From the NCBI RefSeq assembly GCF_000430025.1, contig NZ_AUCZ01000010.1, forward strand, positions 57,401 to 121,400: a stretch of 64,000 nucleotides of DNA, given 5' to 3'. Every line of letters starts with the position of its first letter. Within the stretch, counting starts at the first letter, position 1. The notes under the pieces are model-generated. The model was not told the DNA's origin and ran no database searches. It was given only the letters and a program-made list of their open reading frames with translations. The DNA is from Flavobacterium suncheonense GH29-5 = DSM 17707 (GTDB taxonomy: Bacteria; Bacteroidota; Bacteroidia; Flavobacteriales; Flavobacteriaceae). Positions 1 through 8,459 of this stretch are shown here, one piece after another. Position numbers and translations under genes: made by a program.

Positions 1-1654
1 TGGTAATCAGGTACGTTGGTTTCACCCCGGTAGTTCCCAGACCTCCCGAAGCCAACGTACTTCCGGTTTCCAGCGGGTTGTCCGAAGCATAATACGCATA
101 ACGCACCTTCACATTCGGATTGATGCTCTTGCGGATTTTGGACGCCGACTGTATCGCCTTCTGATAATATGCTCCTTCCATTTCCAGACCAATGGCACCC
201 CATGTCGATTCATGGAAAAACTTCAGTAAATCTTTATTCTGAAGCGAGGTTCCCAATACGGTTACCATCGGTCCGGCAAATACCGGAATATCGTTTCCGT
301 CAAAGAGTTCCTTAGTTAGTTCGTTATCAAACGGATAGTTGTCTGCGGTTCCTTCGTTGATGTGGGCATTCGGAATCATGATGTCGCCTTTGCCGCCTTC
401 CAGAATTCCGGCTTTCCCCATGATGGAAACGGATTCCACATTCAGGAAAATTTTACCCTTTCCGGATTTGTACGGTTTCAGCAATTCGTCGATGGTTTCG
501 AAAGCCTGTTCCCCGAAGGCATAATCCATCACAATTAATACCGATTTGTCTTTACCTAAATTCGCTTTAGGGAACGCCGATTTTTTAAGATCGATTTTGG
601 CGGTGTCAAAAATTTGCACATCGATATTGGTTCCTGACGTATCCGGCAGTGAAATCATCCCGTGTACTAACGCGAAATCTTCTACTTTCTTGCGTAAAAC
701 ATCGTTTCCGGATTTGCTCAAATCTTCAAAAATCTGAAACTCGTCGCTGCCTTTGTATTTGCTGCCTAAAACCGGTTCCGCAAAAATCGAGTTCATCACA
801 CTGTGCATGTTCGCACTGATGATGTGAATCGGACGCGCCAGCAAATCGTTTTTCTCCAAAACTTCCTTGATGTTGTTCGCCCAAATCTCACCGTAAATGT
901 GATGGCCCAAACGCTCTCTCAGAATCGGGCTGAAGGTAATGGTGCGCTTGTTGTTGTCGACTACTTCTTCAATAGCCAGTTTTCCCAGCCAGTAAATAAC
1001 ATGTAAGAAACGGTCCGGTTTTTCTTTGGTGCCGAAACCGTCATAAATCTCCAGTACTTCCGCAAAAGTTCGTCCCAAAATATTGGAAACGTGAGAGATA
1101 GCCTGCTCTCTGTCGACTAACGTAAGTTTTTTGTTCTGCAGCACCACCTGCTCCAGTTTTTCCCAGTCGCGGGTCAAACGGCCGTCTTCATCAATCAAAA
1201 CGCGGTCTTTAATTTTGTGCGATTCAATGAAGATAAAGGTCAAGTGGGTTAAGATATCGTAAATGTCCGAGCGGCCTCTGGTGATTTCCACATTCATCTG
1301 CTCGTCGTCGATGCGGTAACAGTTTCTTCTTCGTTTTGGCGGCACAATCGGTTTGAAATGCGATTTGGAATAGCCTTCATCGGAGGTTAAATTGATGTAA
1401 CGGCATTCTTCAATCCCAACCGGTAAACGCTCAATAACATACAACAAGCCGTTCAGTTCCACCTTTTCTTCGGCTATGGAACCGTAAATTTCAGGGCGAA
1501 GCGACAATAACGCCTCGCGTAAGGTTTCCCCTGAAACACCCATCGGTTTGTAGAAACCTCTGTTAAACAAATGTCGCATGGTAATGTACAGTCGCTCGAT
1601 AGCTGCCGAGGACTCTTGCGCTCTGGAGCGCGAAATGTTCTTTAATTCTTTCAT
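1..1654 (-). CDS. Conserved Bacteroidota protein, DUF6909-like, incomplete at the window edge
   Basis: The reading frame starts at an ATG (1652-1654) and runs off the left edge after about 551 codons without a stop, so the C-terminus is missing. The N-terminal half is rich in charged residues (Arg-rich stretch and the phrase EITRGRSDIYDILTHL near residues 110-130). From about residue 400 the protein resembles the nucleoside phosphorylase/AMP nucleosidase fold, with GGKGDIMIPNAH and then GLEMEGAYY near residue 485; MExA-type motifs bind the nucleoside ribose in that superfamily. From memory this matches the DUF6909 family of Bacteroidota, whose function is unknown. A -7 box sits 23 bp upstream. 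The fold assignment is inferred, not proven. Confidence 0.75.
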   Translation of the reverse strand, partial: MKELKNISRSRAQESSAAIERLYITMRHLFNRGFYKPMGVSGETLREALLSLRPEIYGSIAEEKVELNGLLYVIERLPVGIEECRYINLTSDEGYSKSHFKPIVPPKRRRNCYRIDDEQMNVEITRGRSDIYDILTHLTFIFIESHKIKDRVLIDEDGRLTRDWEKLEQVVLQNKKLTLVDREQAISHVSNILGRTFAEVLEIYDGFGTKEKPDRFLHVIYWLGKLAIEEVVDNNKRTITFSPILRERLGHHIYGEIWANNIKEVLEKNDLLARPIHIISANMHSVMNSIFAEPVLGSKYKGSDEFQIFEDLSKSGNDVLRKKVEDFALVHGMISLPDTSGTNIDVQIFDTAKIDLKKSAFPKANLGKDKSVLIVMDYAFGEQAFETIDELLKPYKSGKGKIFLNVESVSIMGKAGILEGGKGDIMIPNAHINEGTADNYPFDNELTKELFDGNDIPVFAGPMVTVLGTSLQNKDLLKFFHESTWGAIGLEMEGAYYQKAIQSASKIRKSINPNVKVRYAYYASDNPLETGSTLASGGLGTTGVKPTYLIT

Positions 1655-1676
1655 TAAATTTCTATTTACTAACCCG

Positions 1677-1684
1677 CAAATATA
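1677..1684 (-). promoter_or_regulatory. -7 promoter box of the DUF6909-like gene
   Basis: TATATTTG on the minus strand, a perfect match to the Bacteroidota -7 element TANNTTTG. It ends 23 bp before the ATG at 1654. No clear -33 TTG is seen at the expected distance. Confidence 0.55.
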
Positions 1685-1697
1685 GTCTTTTTATTTT

Positions 1698-2534
1698 TTA
1701 GTTGCTTAATATAAGATTTATAGCGGGTTCGTAGCTTTTTTTTGGTAAAGACGCATCGCGTGACATCACCTCTTTCTTAACCCATTTCCCTCCGGCATAT
1801 TCCAACGTAAACTCTTTGGGAACGCGGTTGTACAGCACCAAGGGGTAAAACCGGCCGCCAACACTGTGGTTCTCTTCAATCATGAGTTTTTCGAAACCAA
1901 CGTAAATCCCGTTTTTAGGCATGGTTAACCCCAGACTCGAAATGTTGAAACTGCTTTTGCCGACACCTTTTTTCACCATTACCCGATATTCGTCCTTCAG
2001 GAGTTCTTCTCCCGGATTTCCATCGGCATCCACCGCGTAAAAATGCAGTTTTAAAATGGCCTTAGGAAGGCGGCAATCGGTATAAATAACCACTTTTTTA
2101 ATGAATTTCGTCTTCTTATAACTCTCCTGATACGGGAAATATTTCAAATCAAAACTGGGCGCGCTGTCGAAAGCCTCGCTGAAGCTGTTCCCCGTATCTC
2201 CGATTTCCCGGAACTTGGTTTCTTTCTTCGGCACTACAACCAGCTCCTCCAGATCTGTGCTTTTGGGTGTCATAAAAAACACTTTGCTTTGGGAAGCCGA
2301 AATCCGTTTCTTCTCATACCCTAAAGCGGTAAAAATGAGCATTTTGCTTTTATCGGTTGGCAGATGAAAAGTACCGTTTTCCTCCGAAGTGGTTCCAACA
2401 GTTTCATTTTCCACCCATATACTGACATAAGGAATCGGATTTCCGGTAAGGCTGTCTTTTACAACGCCATTAATTTGTCCCCAAACCGCGGTCTGAAGAA
2501 ACATAAGGAGGATACATCCTTTTTTGTGAAACAT
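1698..2534 (-). CDS. Exported protein with carboxypeptidase-regulatory-like domain
   Basis: About 278 residues. A hydrophobic N-terminal signal (LLMFLQTAVWG) is followed at once by a carboxypeptidase-D regulatory-like beta-sandwich, roughly residues 20-95, recognisable from GVVKDSLTGNPIPYVSI and the later EENGTFHLP. In Bacteroidota this domain often precedes TonB-dependent receptors, but here no plug or barrel follows; the remaining 180 residues are beta-rich and unassigned. The ATG at 2534 is preferred over an upstream TTG at 2540. The gene follows the GH3 gene with a gap of only a few bases and is probably co-transcribed with it. Surface or periplasmic location is inferred from the signal peptide. 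Confidence 0.75.
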   Translation of the reverse strand: MFHKKGCILLMFLQTAVWGQINGVVKDSLTGNPIPYVSIWVENETVGTTSEENGTFHLPTDKSKMLIFTALGYEKKRISASQSKVFFMTPKSTDLEELVVVPKKETKFREIGDTGNSFSEAFDSAPSFDLKYFPYQESYKKTKFIKKVVIYTDCRLPKAILKLHFYAVDADGNPGEELLKDEYRVMVKKGVGKSSFNISSLGLTMPKNGIYVGFEKLMIEENHSVGGRFYPLVLYNRVPKEFTLEYAGGKWVKKEVMSRDASLPKKSYEPAINLILSN

Positions 2535-2540
2535 TTGCAA

Positions 2541-4028
2541 TTATTTTAGAGGTAACGCGTCAGCTATTTTTCGGTCGTTGGACAAACGGGGCAGTTTGTT
2601 CTGTCCGCCCAGTTTACCGATGCTTTTCATGTACTCCTGAAAACCGTTTTGCGACACTCTGGTAACCACAAGGGTTCGCAATACGTGTCCGGTGATTAAA
2701 TCGTCGTAATAGACATTTTGCTTGCGCATCGCGCGGTCAATTTTCAGGGCGAATTCCTCCAGATTATCGGGTTCGTTTTCAAATTCGATATACCACTGAT
2801 GATATGGCAAGCCTTCATCCGGATTGATTTGCGGGGCTACGGTAAATTCGTTTACGCGGATGTCGGTTCCTTCCATCGCTTCCTGTAAAGCGGCTTCCAC
2901 TTCTTTGCCAATAACGTGTTCACCAAAGGCCGAAATGTAATGTTTGATTCTTCCCGATACAATCACGCGATACGGTTTCATACTGGTAAATTGTACGGTG
3001 TCACCAATATTGTACGCCCAAAGCCCCGCGTTAGTAGAGATGATTAAAACGTAATTGATGCCCAATTCGACCTCACCGATGGTATAGCGTTTCGGGTTTT
3101 CGGTGAAAAATTCTTCCGCTTTGACAAATTCGTAGAAGATGCCGGAATTCAGCAACAACAGCATCCCTTTTTCCTGCTGCGAGTCCTGATAGGCAAAAAA
3201 ACCTTCCGAAGCAGGGAACAACTCAATCGAATCGACTTTTCGTCCGATAAGGTTTTCAAACTTGGCGCGGTACGGTTCGTAATTCACACCACCATAAATA
3301 AACAGGTTGAAGTTTTTAAAAAGTTCTCCAACGGGCTTGTTGGCTTTTTCTTTAAGTTTCTCGAAATACATCTGCACCCAACTCGGAATGCCGGAGATCA
3401 CCGCCATGTTTTCGTTAAAGGTTTCTTCCACAATGGCATCCACTTTGGTTTCCCAATCGTCAATGCAATTGGTTTCCCAGGACGGCATGCGGTTTTGCTG
3501 TAAATATTTCGGTACATAATGCGCCACAATGCCCGAGAGTCGTCCCAGTTTGATACCGTTTTTCTCTTCTAAAATCGGGCTTCCCTGTAAAAAGATCATC
3601 TTTCCGTTTACAAAATCGGCCTTTCCGGTTTCGTGGATGTAACTTAAAATTGCGTTTCGGGCTGCTTCAATGTGATACGGCATCGATTCTTTGGTAAGCG
3701 GAATGTATTTGGCGCCAGAAGTGGTTCCGGAAGTTTTGGCGAAATAAATCGGTTTGCCTTTCCAAAGGATGTTCTCCTCGCCTTTGACCACGCGGTCTAC
3801 ATACGGGCGCAACGCCTCATAATCGCGGATCGGCACATTCCGGACGAAATCATCATGGTTGTTAATCTGATTAAAATGATGATCTTTCCCAAATTGTGTC
3901 GTTTCCGCCTGACGAATCAGGTACTGAAACACTTTTTGCTGGGTAGCCACAGGGTTTTGCGCCCATTTTTGGGTTTTCGCATGAATGATGGCGGCAAATT
4001 GCCTGGCAAAAAAAGATTTTAGAGACAT
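2541..4028 (-). CDS. GH3 family protein (acyl-adenylate/amido-synthetase superfamily)
   Basis: 495 residues, the usual size for bacterial GH3-like proteins. The adenylate-binding motif I is visible as AKTSGTTSGAKYIPLT near residues 97-112. It is followed by GGVNYEPYRAKFENLIG, ELFPASEGFFAYQ and the C-terminal hinge motif NIGDTVQF...GRIKHYISAFGEHV. Plant GH3 enzymes conjugate amino acids to hormones through acyl-adenylates; the bacterial substrate is unknown. A soluble cytosolic enzyme is expected. The start ATG at 4028 lies 3 bp after the SdpI-like gene, suggesting a transcript 4857 to 1698 that contains the small membrane proteins, GH3 and the exported protein. Confidence 0.88.
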   Translation of the reverse strand: MSLKSFFARQFAAIIHAKTQKWAQNPVATQQKVFQYLIRQAETTQFGKDHHFNQINNHDDFVRNVPIRDYEALRPYVDRVVKGEENILWKGKPIYFAKTSGTTSGAKYIPLTKESMPYHIEAARNAILSYIHETGKADFVNGKMIFLQGSPILEEKNGIKLGRLSGIVAHYVPKYLQQNRMPSWETNCIDDWETKVDAIVEETFNENMAVISGIPSWVQMYFEKLKEKANKPVGELFKNFNLFIYGGVNYEPYRAKFENLIGRKVDSIELFPASEGFFAYQDSQQEKGMLLLLNSGIFYEFVKAEEFFTENPKRYTIGEVELGINYVLIISTNAGLWAYNIGDTVQFTSMKPYRVIVSGRIKHYISAFGEHVIGKEVEAALQEAMEGTDIRVNEFTVAPQINPDEGLPYHQWYIEFENEPDNLEEFALKIDRAMRKQNVYYDDLITGHVLRTLVVTRVSQNGFQEYMKSIGKLGGQNKLPRLSNDRKIADALPLK

Positions 4029-4030
4029 TT

Positions 4031-4378
4031 TTAAGACTTCTTTTTATTCTTAAGGGCATTTTCGGTGGTCACCAGCACAAAAAAGACCGCGCCCAATACC
4101 AACCCTAATTCAACCAATCGTTTAGCGACATCCTGTAAGGCAGACAAGTCTAGAAAGCCTCCAATCAGGAGTAGAATTATTCCGGCTGTCAGCAACTTAC
4201 GGCCCGAATACTTTTGGGCGAAATCCCAGTTTTCCTGTGACTGCATCGATGCCGATGTGCGATAACCGTATACAGCATTACTGTTTTTAGGCGGAAAAAC
4301 CATTTGAACGATTCCCAAAAGGGCAAAAACAATGCCGCCCAGAAAAGGTACTTCAAAAAATGGGGTAAATCCTTCCAT
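4031..4378 (-). CDS. SdpI-like small membrane protein
   Basis: 115 residues with three predicted membrane segments, about residues 10-28, 62-80 and 85-105. The conserved SdpI/YhfL-type phrase NAVYGYRTSASMQSQENWDFA lies between segments one and two (only its YGYRT..S core is diagnostic). SdpI of Bacillus gives immunity to the SdpC toxin, but most members have no known substrate and no toxin gene is seen here. The gene sits between the coiled-coil membrane protein and the GH3 gene with gaps of only 2 bp, so it is probably part of the same operon. Confidence 0.8.
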   Translation of the reverse strand: MEGFTPFFEVPFLGGIVFALLGIVQMVFPPKNSNAVYGYRTSASMQSQENWDFAQKYSGRKLLTAGIILLLIGGFLDLSALQDVAKRLVELGLVLGAVFFVLVTTENALKNKKKS

Positions 4379-4380
4379 CC

Positions 4381-4857
4381 TTATTTTTGGTCTTTATTTC
4401 GAGATTCAACTTCTTTCCGCAGTTCCACTTCCCTTTCGGAAGGTTCCAGTTCGATGGTTTCCGGATCGATTTTTTCGGCGGCTACGATGGAATCAATGTT
4501 TAACTTCGCGTATTCCAGATCGCCGTTCAGTACTTTTTTGATGGATTCCACGTAGAGGTTGTTGCGCTTCATTGCCTGTTCCAGCGAATCGGATTTGATT
4601 GCAAGTTCCACGGCTTTGCGTTTCAGATCCGTGGAAGCATAACCCGGAATGTATTCCCGCAACGGCGTAAAGGCAATGATATAAGTGGTCACGAAAATAA
4701 TCAGAACGGCACCCAAAGTGGCCACGACAAAAACGTTCATCAGCGTTAAGCGAAGGGAAAAAACTTCGGCAAACGTGTCTTCGTTCAATACCACCAAACG
4801 GTTTTTACTGAAGAGTTTTTTCTTAATTTTCTGGCGTTTCAGTCGTTTTTCGGACAT
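4381..4857 (-). CDS. Single-pass membrane protein, like the N-terminus of Bacteroidota M23 peptidases but without the peptidase
   Basis: 158 residues from the ATG at 4857. A longer version from 4908 would place the start upstream of the promoter box and is rejected. There is a basic N-terminus (KRLKRQKIKKKLFSK), a conserved block RLVVLNEDTFAEVFSLRLT, one membrane helix near residues 38-60, then TPLREYIPGY and a charged helical tail. As I recall, related proteins in other Flavobacteriia continue into a LytM/M23 metallopeptidase; this one stops before any H-x-x-x-D or HxH motif could occur. A bitopic inner-membrane protein, perhaps linked to cell-wall work, is inferred only. Confidence 0.7.
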   Translation of the reverse strand: MSEKRLKRQKIKKKLFSKNRLVVLNEDTFAEVFSLRLTLMNVFVVATLGAVLIIFVTTYIIAFTPLREYIPGYASTDLKRKAVELAIKSDSLEQAMKRNNLYVESIKKVLNGDLEYAKLNIDSIVAAEKIDPETIELEPSEREVELRKEVESRNKDQK

Positions 4858-4874
4858 TGTTCGGGTTTGATTCA

Positions 4875-4882
4875 CAAATATA
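4875..4882 (-). promoter_or_regulatory. -7 promoter box for the 4857 to 1698 gene group
   Basis: TATATTTG on the minus strand (TANNTTTG), 17 bp before the ATG at 4857. A TTG at 4906-4908, 23 bp further upstream, could be the -33 element. Its position excludes the longer start at 4908. Confidence 0.6.
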
Positions 4883-4987
4883 AAAAATATCGCTTTGGAA
4901 CACCGCAACTTTCGGCAAAGCTTTTGGGTTTTTGGTTAAAGAAAAGCTAAATTTGAGCTACTTTCTTTAAAAACAAAGCAATAGTTG

Positions 4988-5017
4988 TTTGCAAAATGGA
5001 TTTTATGGCTACCTTTG
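4988..5017 (+). promoter_or_regulatory. tatA promoter (-33 TTTG and -7 TACCTTTG)
   Basis: TTTG at 4988-4991 and TACCTTTG at 5010-5017 are separated by 18 bp, an almost ideal Bacteroidota sigma-A promoter. The -7 box ends 41 bp before the tatA ATG. It is divergent from the promoter at 4875-4882. Confidence 0.75.
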
Positions 5018-5058
5018 TCACATCACAATTGAATCAGAAAACATAATTATAAAATATC

Positions 5059-5241
5059 ATGGGAAAATTAGGGGCAACCGAAATAATCTTAATTGTAGTG
5101 GTAATCGTTTTACTTTTCGGCGGTAAAAAAATTCCGGAACTGATGAAAGGTTTAGGAACCGGTATCAAGGAATTTAAAGACGCGGCGAAAGGTGAAGATC
5201 AGGCTGCTGCCACCAAAAAAGACGAGGAAGAGAAAAAATAA
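5059..5241 (+). CDS. tatA: Sec-independent protein translocase subunit TatA/E
   Basis: 60 residues with the classic TatA layout: a short N-terminus, one hydrophobic helix (about residues 7-20), the Phe-Gly hinge at 20-21, an amphipathic helix ([18 protein letters not shown]) and an acidic/lysine tail. TatA oligomers in the inner membrane form the pore that lets TatBC-bound folded proteins cross. No tatC is present in the window, so the partner must be encoded elsewhere. The gene is monocistronic: it has its own promoter and a hairpin terminator directly after the stop, shared with convergent tex. Confidence 0.93.
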   Translation: MGKLGATEIILIVVVIVLLFGGKKIPELMKGLGTGIKEFKDAAKGEDQAAATKKDEEEKK

Positions 5242-5258
5242 ACTTGTTTTTACAAATG

Positions 5259-5295
5259 AAAAATCCCAAACGCCTTTCCGGTATTTGGGATTTTT
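5259..5295. terminator. Bidirectional terminator between tatA and tex
   Basis: A perfect 12-bp stem (AAAAATCCCAAA at 5259-5270 with TTTGGGATTTTT at 5284-5295) has A- and T-tracts on both sides and so can stop transcription in both directions. Confidence 0.85.
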
Positions 5296-5299
5296 GTTT

Positions 5300-7423
5300 T
5301 TACAGCACCATCGTCAGCTGAATGCGTTTGCGGGCTTCGTCCACTTCCACCACTTTTACCTGAACGTGCTGATGGAGTTTCACCACTTCGTTCACATCGC
5401 TCACAAAACCGGCTTTGAGTTGCGAAATGTGTACCAAACCGCTTTCCTTGATGCCGACATCCACAAAACAACCGAAAGCCGTAATGTTATTCACAATGCC
5501 CGGCAAGACCATACCGGCTCTCAAATCGCTGATGGTTTTTACATTCGGGTCGAATTCAAACACTTTCGCGGCTTTGCGCGGATCGAGTCCTGGTTTTTCC
5601 AACTCTTTCAGAATGTCTTTTAAGGTTAGGATTCCGATGTCGTTGGTAATGTATTTTTCGGGTTGGATAGCTGCAATTTTTTCCTTGTTGGCGATTAACT
5701 CGTGGGTTTTGATACCCAAATCTTTCGCCATTTTTTCCACGATGCCGTACGCTTCCGGATGCACCGCCGAATTGTCCAACGGGTTTTTTCCGTCTTTGAT
5801 GCGGATGAACGCCGCCGCCTGTTGGAACGCTTTTTCGCCCAGACGCGGTACTTTTTTCAGTTGCTTGCGGTCTTCAAACGGCCCGTTTTCGGAGCGGTAG
5901 GTCACAATGTTTTCCGCCATCTTCTCCCCGATTCCGGACACGTAACTCAACAAGGCTTTACTCGCCGTATTGATGTTAATCCCCACCGAGTTCACACAAC
6001 GGATTACGGTGGTATCCAGTTCTTCTTTTAATTTCGTCTGATCCACATCGTGTTGGTACTGGCCTACGCCGATGGATTTCGGATCGATTTTCACCAGTTC
6101 CGCCAACGGATCGGACAAACGTCTTCCGATAGACACCGCACCACGTACCGTTACGTCGTAATTCGGAAATTCTTCTCTTGCTATTTTCGAAGCGGAATAC
6201 ACCGAGGCACCGGCTTCCGACACCACAAACACCTGTACCGGTTTGTCAAAGGCAATTTTCTTGATGAAGAATTCGGTTTCGCGACTCGCCGTTCCGTTCC
6301 CGATGGAAATCGCTTCGATGTTGTAGGCGTTGACCATCGACTTAATTTTCTTCATCGCCATGGTCGTTTCGTTTTGCGGCGCATGCGGAAAAATCGTTTC
6401 GTTGTATAATAAATCGCCTTTTTCGTCCAGACACACGACTTTACAACCGGTTCTAAATCCCGGATCGATTGCTAAAATGCGCTTTTCCCCTAACGGAGAG
6501 GCCAATAGCAGCTGGCTCAGGTTCGCCGCAAAAACCTGAATGGAATTCACATCGGCTTTGGCTTTGGCTTCCTGCAGCGTTTCGTTGGATATCGCAGGTT
6601 CCAACAAACGCTTGTAGCTGTCTTTGATGGCCAATCGCAGATGATCGGCTGTTTCCTTATTGTTTTTGATGAGGTTGTCTTCGATAAAACGGAGCGCTTC
6701 TTCTTTTTCCACTTCCACGGAAAGCTTCACGAAACCTTCGTTTTCCGCACGGAGCATGGCCAGTAATCGGTGTGCTGGAGCTTTTGTGATGGGTTCGCTC
6801 CAGTCGAAATACTGTTCGAATTTTTGGGCAGCTTCGTCGTCTTTTTTCGCTTTCACCACTTTGGTCGCAATGACCGCCTGACGCTGAAACATTCGGCGCA
6901 GGTTTTTACGGATGAAAAGGTTTTCGTTAATCCACTCAGCGATGATGTCGCGCGCGCCCTGCAAAGCCTCGTCTTCATTGGCTACTCTGTCGTTCAGGTA
7001 TTTTGAGGCGTGGTAGTCCACCTCATCCGAATTTTGCGCCATGATAATTTTGGCCAACGGTTCCAAACCATTTTCGCGGGCGGTATCAGCTTTGGTTTTC
7101 TTTTTCTTTTTGTACGGCAAATACAAATCTTCCAGTTCCTGCAAGTCAAAACTGCTTTGTAATTTTTGTTTTAACTCCGGAGAAAGGGCGTTTTGTTCTT
7201 CAACCGATTTCAAAATACTTTCTTTTCGCTTGACGATTTCTTCAAACTGCTTGTGGTATTTGGCGATGTTTTCAATCTGTACCTCATCCAGGTTGCCGGT
7301 TTTGTCTTTCCGGTAACGGGCAATAAAAGGAATGGTGCAGTCTTCGGCCAGTAATTCTAACGTCGCCTCTATGTTTTTGGAAGCCGTCGGAACATACTTC
7401 AGGATGTATTCGGTAGTTGTCAT
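5300..7423 (-). CDS. tex: Tex family RNA-binding transcription accessory protein
   Basis: 707 residues, slightly shorter than E. coli YhgF/Tex. The domains are in the normal order: an N-terminal helical Tex domain, a YqgF/RNase H-like domain starting near residue 325 (ILAIDPGFRTGCKVVCLD), helix-hairpin-helix motifs near 495-550 (VSGIGEKMAENIV and VPRLGEKAFQQA) and a C-terminal S1 RNA-binding domain from about 638 (GIVNNITAFGCFVDVG...GLVHIS). Tex binds nucleic acid and influences transcription; its exact role in Bacteroidota is unknown. Cytosolic. It is convergent with tatA and has about 210 bp of AT-rich DNA upstream without a perfect promoter box. Confidence 0.93.
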   Translation of the reverse strand: MTTTEYILKYVPTASKNIEATLELLAEDCTIPFIARYRKDKTGNLDEVQIENIAKYHKQFEEIVKRKESILKSVEEQNALSPELKQKLQSSFDLQELEDLYLPYKKKKKTKADTARENGLEPLAKIIMAQNSDEVDYHASKYLNDRVANEDEALQGARDIIAEWINENLFIRKNLRRMFQRQAVIATKVVKAKKDDEAAQKFEQYFDWSEPITKAPAHRLLAMLRAENEGFVKLSVEVEKEEALRFIEDNLIKNNKETADHLRLAIKDSYKRLLEPAISNETLQEAKAKADVNSIQVFAANLSQLLLASPLGEKRILAIDPGFRTGCKVVCLDEKGDLLYNETIFPHAPQNETTMAMKKIKSMVNAYNIEAISIGNGTASRETEFFIKKIAFDKPVQVFVVSEAGASVYSASKIAREEFPNYDVTVRGAVSIGRRLSDPLAELVKIDPKSIGVGQYQHDVDQTKLKEELDTTVIRCVNSVGININTASKALLSYVSGIGEKMAENIVTYRSENGPFEDRKQLKKVPRLGEKAFQQAAAFIRIKDGKNPLDNSAVHPEAYGIVEKMAKDLGIKTHELIANKEKIAAIQPEKYITNDIGILTLKDILKELEKPGLDPRKAAKVFEFDPNVKTISDLRAGMVLPGIVNNITAFGCFVDVGIKESGLVHISQLKAGFVSDVNEVVKLHQHVQVKVVEVDEARKRIQLTMVL

Positions 7424-7634
7424 TTTAAAAAAATAAGGATGCTAAAATACGGTTTTGCGATTAATATTCCGTTAGTTTCACTACTACTTTTCATCTGAAT
7501 TATTGTACCAATAAAAGAAAAACTGCTTTGAGAAAAGGTTGCTCTGCCGCTTTTTTAGTAAATTTATAACTGCTTCATTACAAACGTGTTAACCTGCTTT
7601 CGTGGTTTCTTAGTATTCACCAATTCGTTAACGC

Positions 7635-8216
7635 ATGAAAACAACTACCTTTAAAATTATTGTACTGCTTGCCCTTGCCGTTTTTCTGATTTCTTTTGAA
7701 ATGCCGGCCGGTTGGTTTAAGGCCGGAAGCAAAGCGGACAGTTACGAAATGGGCATCGACAAAGGCTCCGGGTTGGATGGTAAAAATGCCGCCAGTATCA
7801 GATCGGTCGACAAAGTAATCGACGGTTACGGTACCTTAATGCAAAGCGCCAACGCGGAAAAATTTATCGGAAAAAGAATCCGGTTAAGCGGCTACATCAA
7901 AAGTCAGAATGTAACGGAAAAAGCCGGCTTTTGGCTGCGGGTCGGTCAGGCCAATTCGCAGAGTTTTTTAGCCTTCGACAACATGATGGACCGCGCAGTG
8001 ACAGGCTCTACCGACTGGAAAAAATACGATATCGTGCTCGATGTTCCGGAAGGTGCTTCGCAAATTTCCTATGGGGCTTTGCTTCGCGGCACCGGACAGA
8101 TCTGGTTTGATAAGCTTGCCTTTGAGGTTGTAGACGCCAATACACCAACCACCGGCAAAAAAGCCGACCGCGTAAAAGTAAAAGACGAACCAATGAATCT
8201 GGATTTTGAAGAATAA
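7635..8216 (+). CDS. Exported protein with a jelly-roll (CBM-like) domain
   Basis: 193 residues. An N-terminal hydrophobic segment (about residues 7-20) ends near SFEMPAGW and is followed by a single beta-sandwich domain with GWFKAGSKADSYEMGID, an ARSV-like RSVDKVIDGYGTLMQ strand, GKRIRLSGYIKSQ and GTGQIWFDKLAFEVV. The same 150-residue domain occurs attached to diverse Bacteroidota enzymes and resembles family-4-type carbohydrate-binding modules in fold. No catalytic domain is present. A carbohydrate-related role is only a guess from the fold. The gene stands alone, between tex (divergent) and a short unassigned region. Confidence 0.7.
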   Translation: MKTTTFKIIVLLALAVFLISFEMPAGWFKAGSKADSYEMGIDKGSGLDGKNAASIRSVDKVIDGYGTLMQSANAEKFIGKRIRLSGYIKSQNVTEKAGFWLRVGQANSQSFLAFDNMMDRAVTGSTDWKKYDIVLDVPEGASQISYGALLRGTGQIWFDKLAFEVVDANTPTTGKKADRVKVKDEPMNLDFEE

Positions 8217-8224
8217 TCCTGTAC

Positions 8225-8437
8225 TTACGGTTCGACGTCCAGCGTCTGCAGCAAATCGTTGCATTCATGCATCCGGATGGCCTTCCAAACACAATTCTGT
8301 CCTATTCCGATACTGAACACGGTTAGGGTCAGTTTATAAAGATTGGATGGTGGTGTGTTATGTTCCAGATTTCTTAGCAAGTTCAGACCGTCCGAAAAAT
8401 TGAAGTTTGCAAACAATCGGTAGCCGGAATCCAAAAA
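8225..8437 (-). other. Unassigned short reading frame, possibly a gene remnant
   Basis: The 243-bp gap between the jelly-roll gene and rpiB carries an open minus-strand frame of about 70 codons that ends at 8225. It has no ATG; a TTG near 8434 would be the only start, and the frame continues back to a stop near 8459. The translation (for example GLNLLRNLEHNTPPSNLYKL) looks protein-like but matches nothing I recognise, and no promoter box precedes it. It may be chance, a decayed gene or a very small protein. Confidence 0.15.
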
Positions 8438-8459
8438 ACCAGGAAATCTGAACCGCTAG

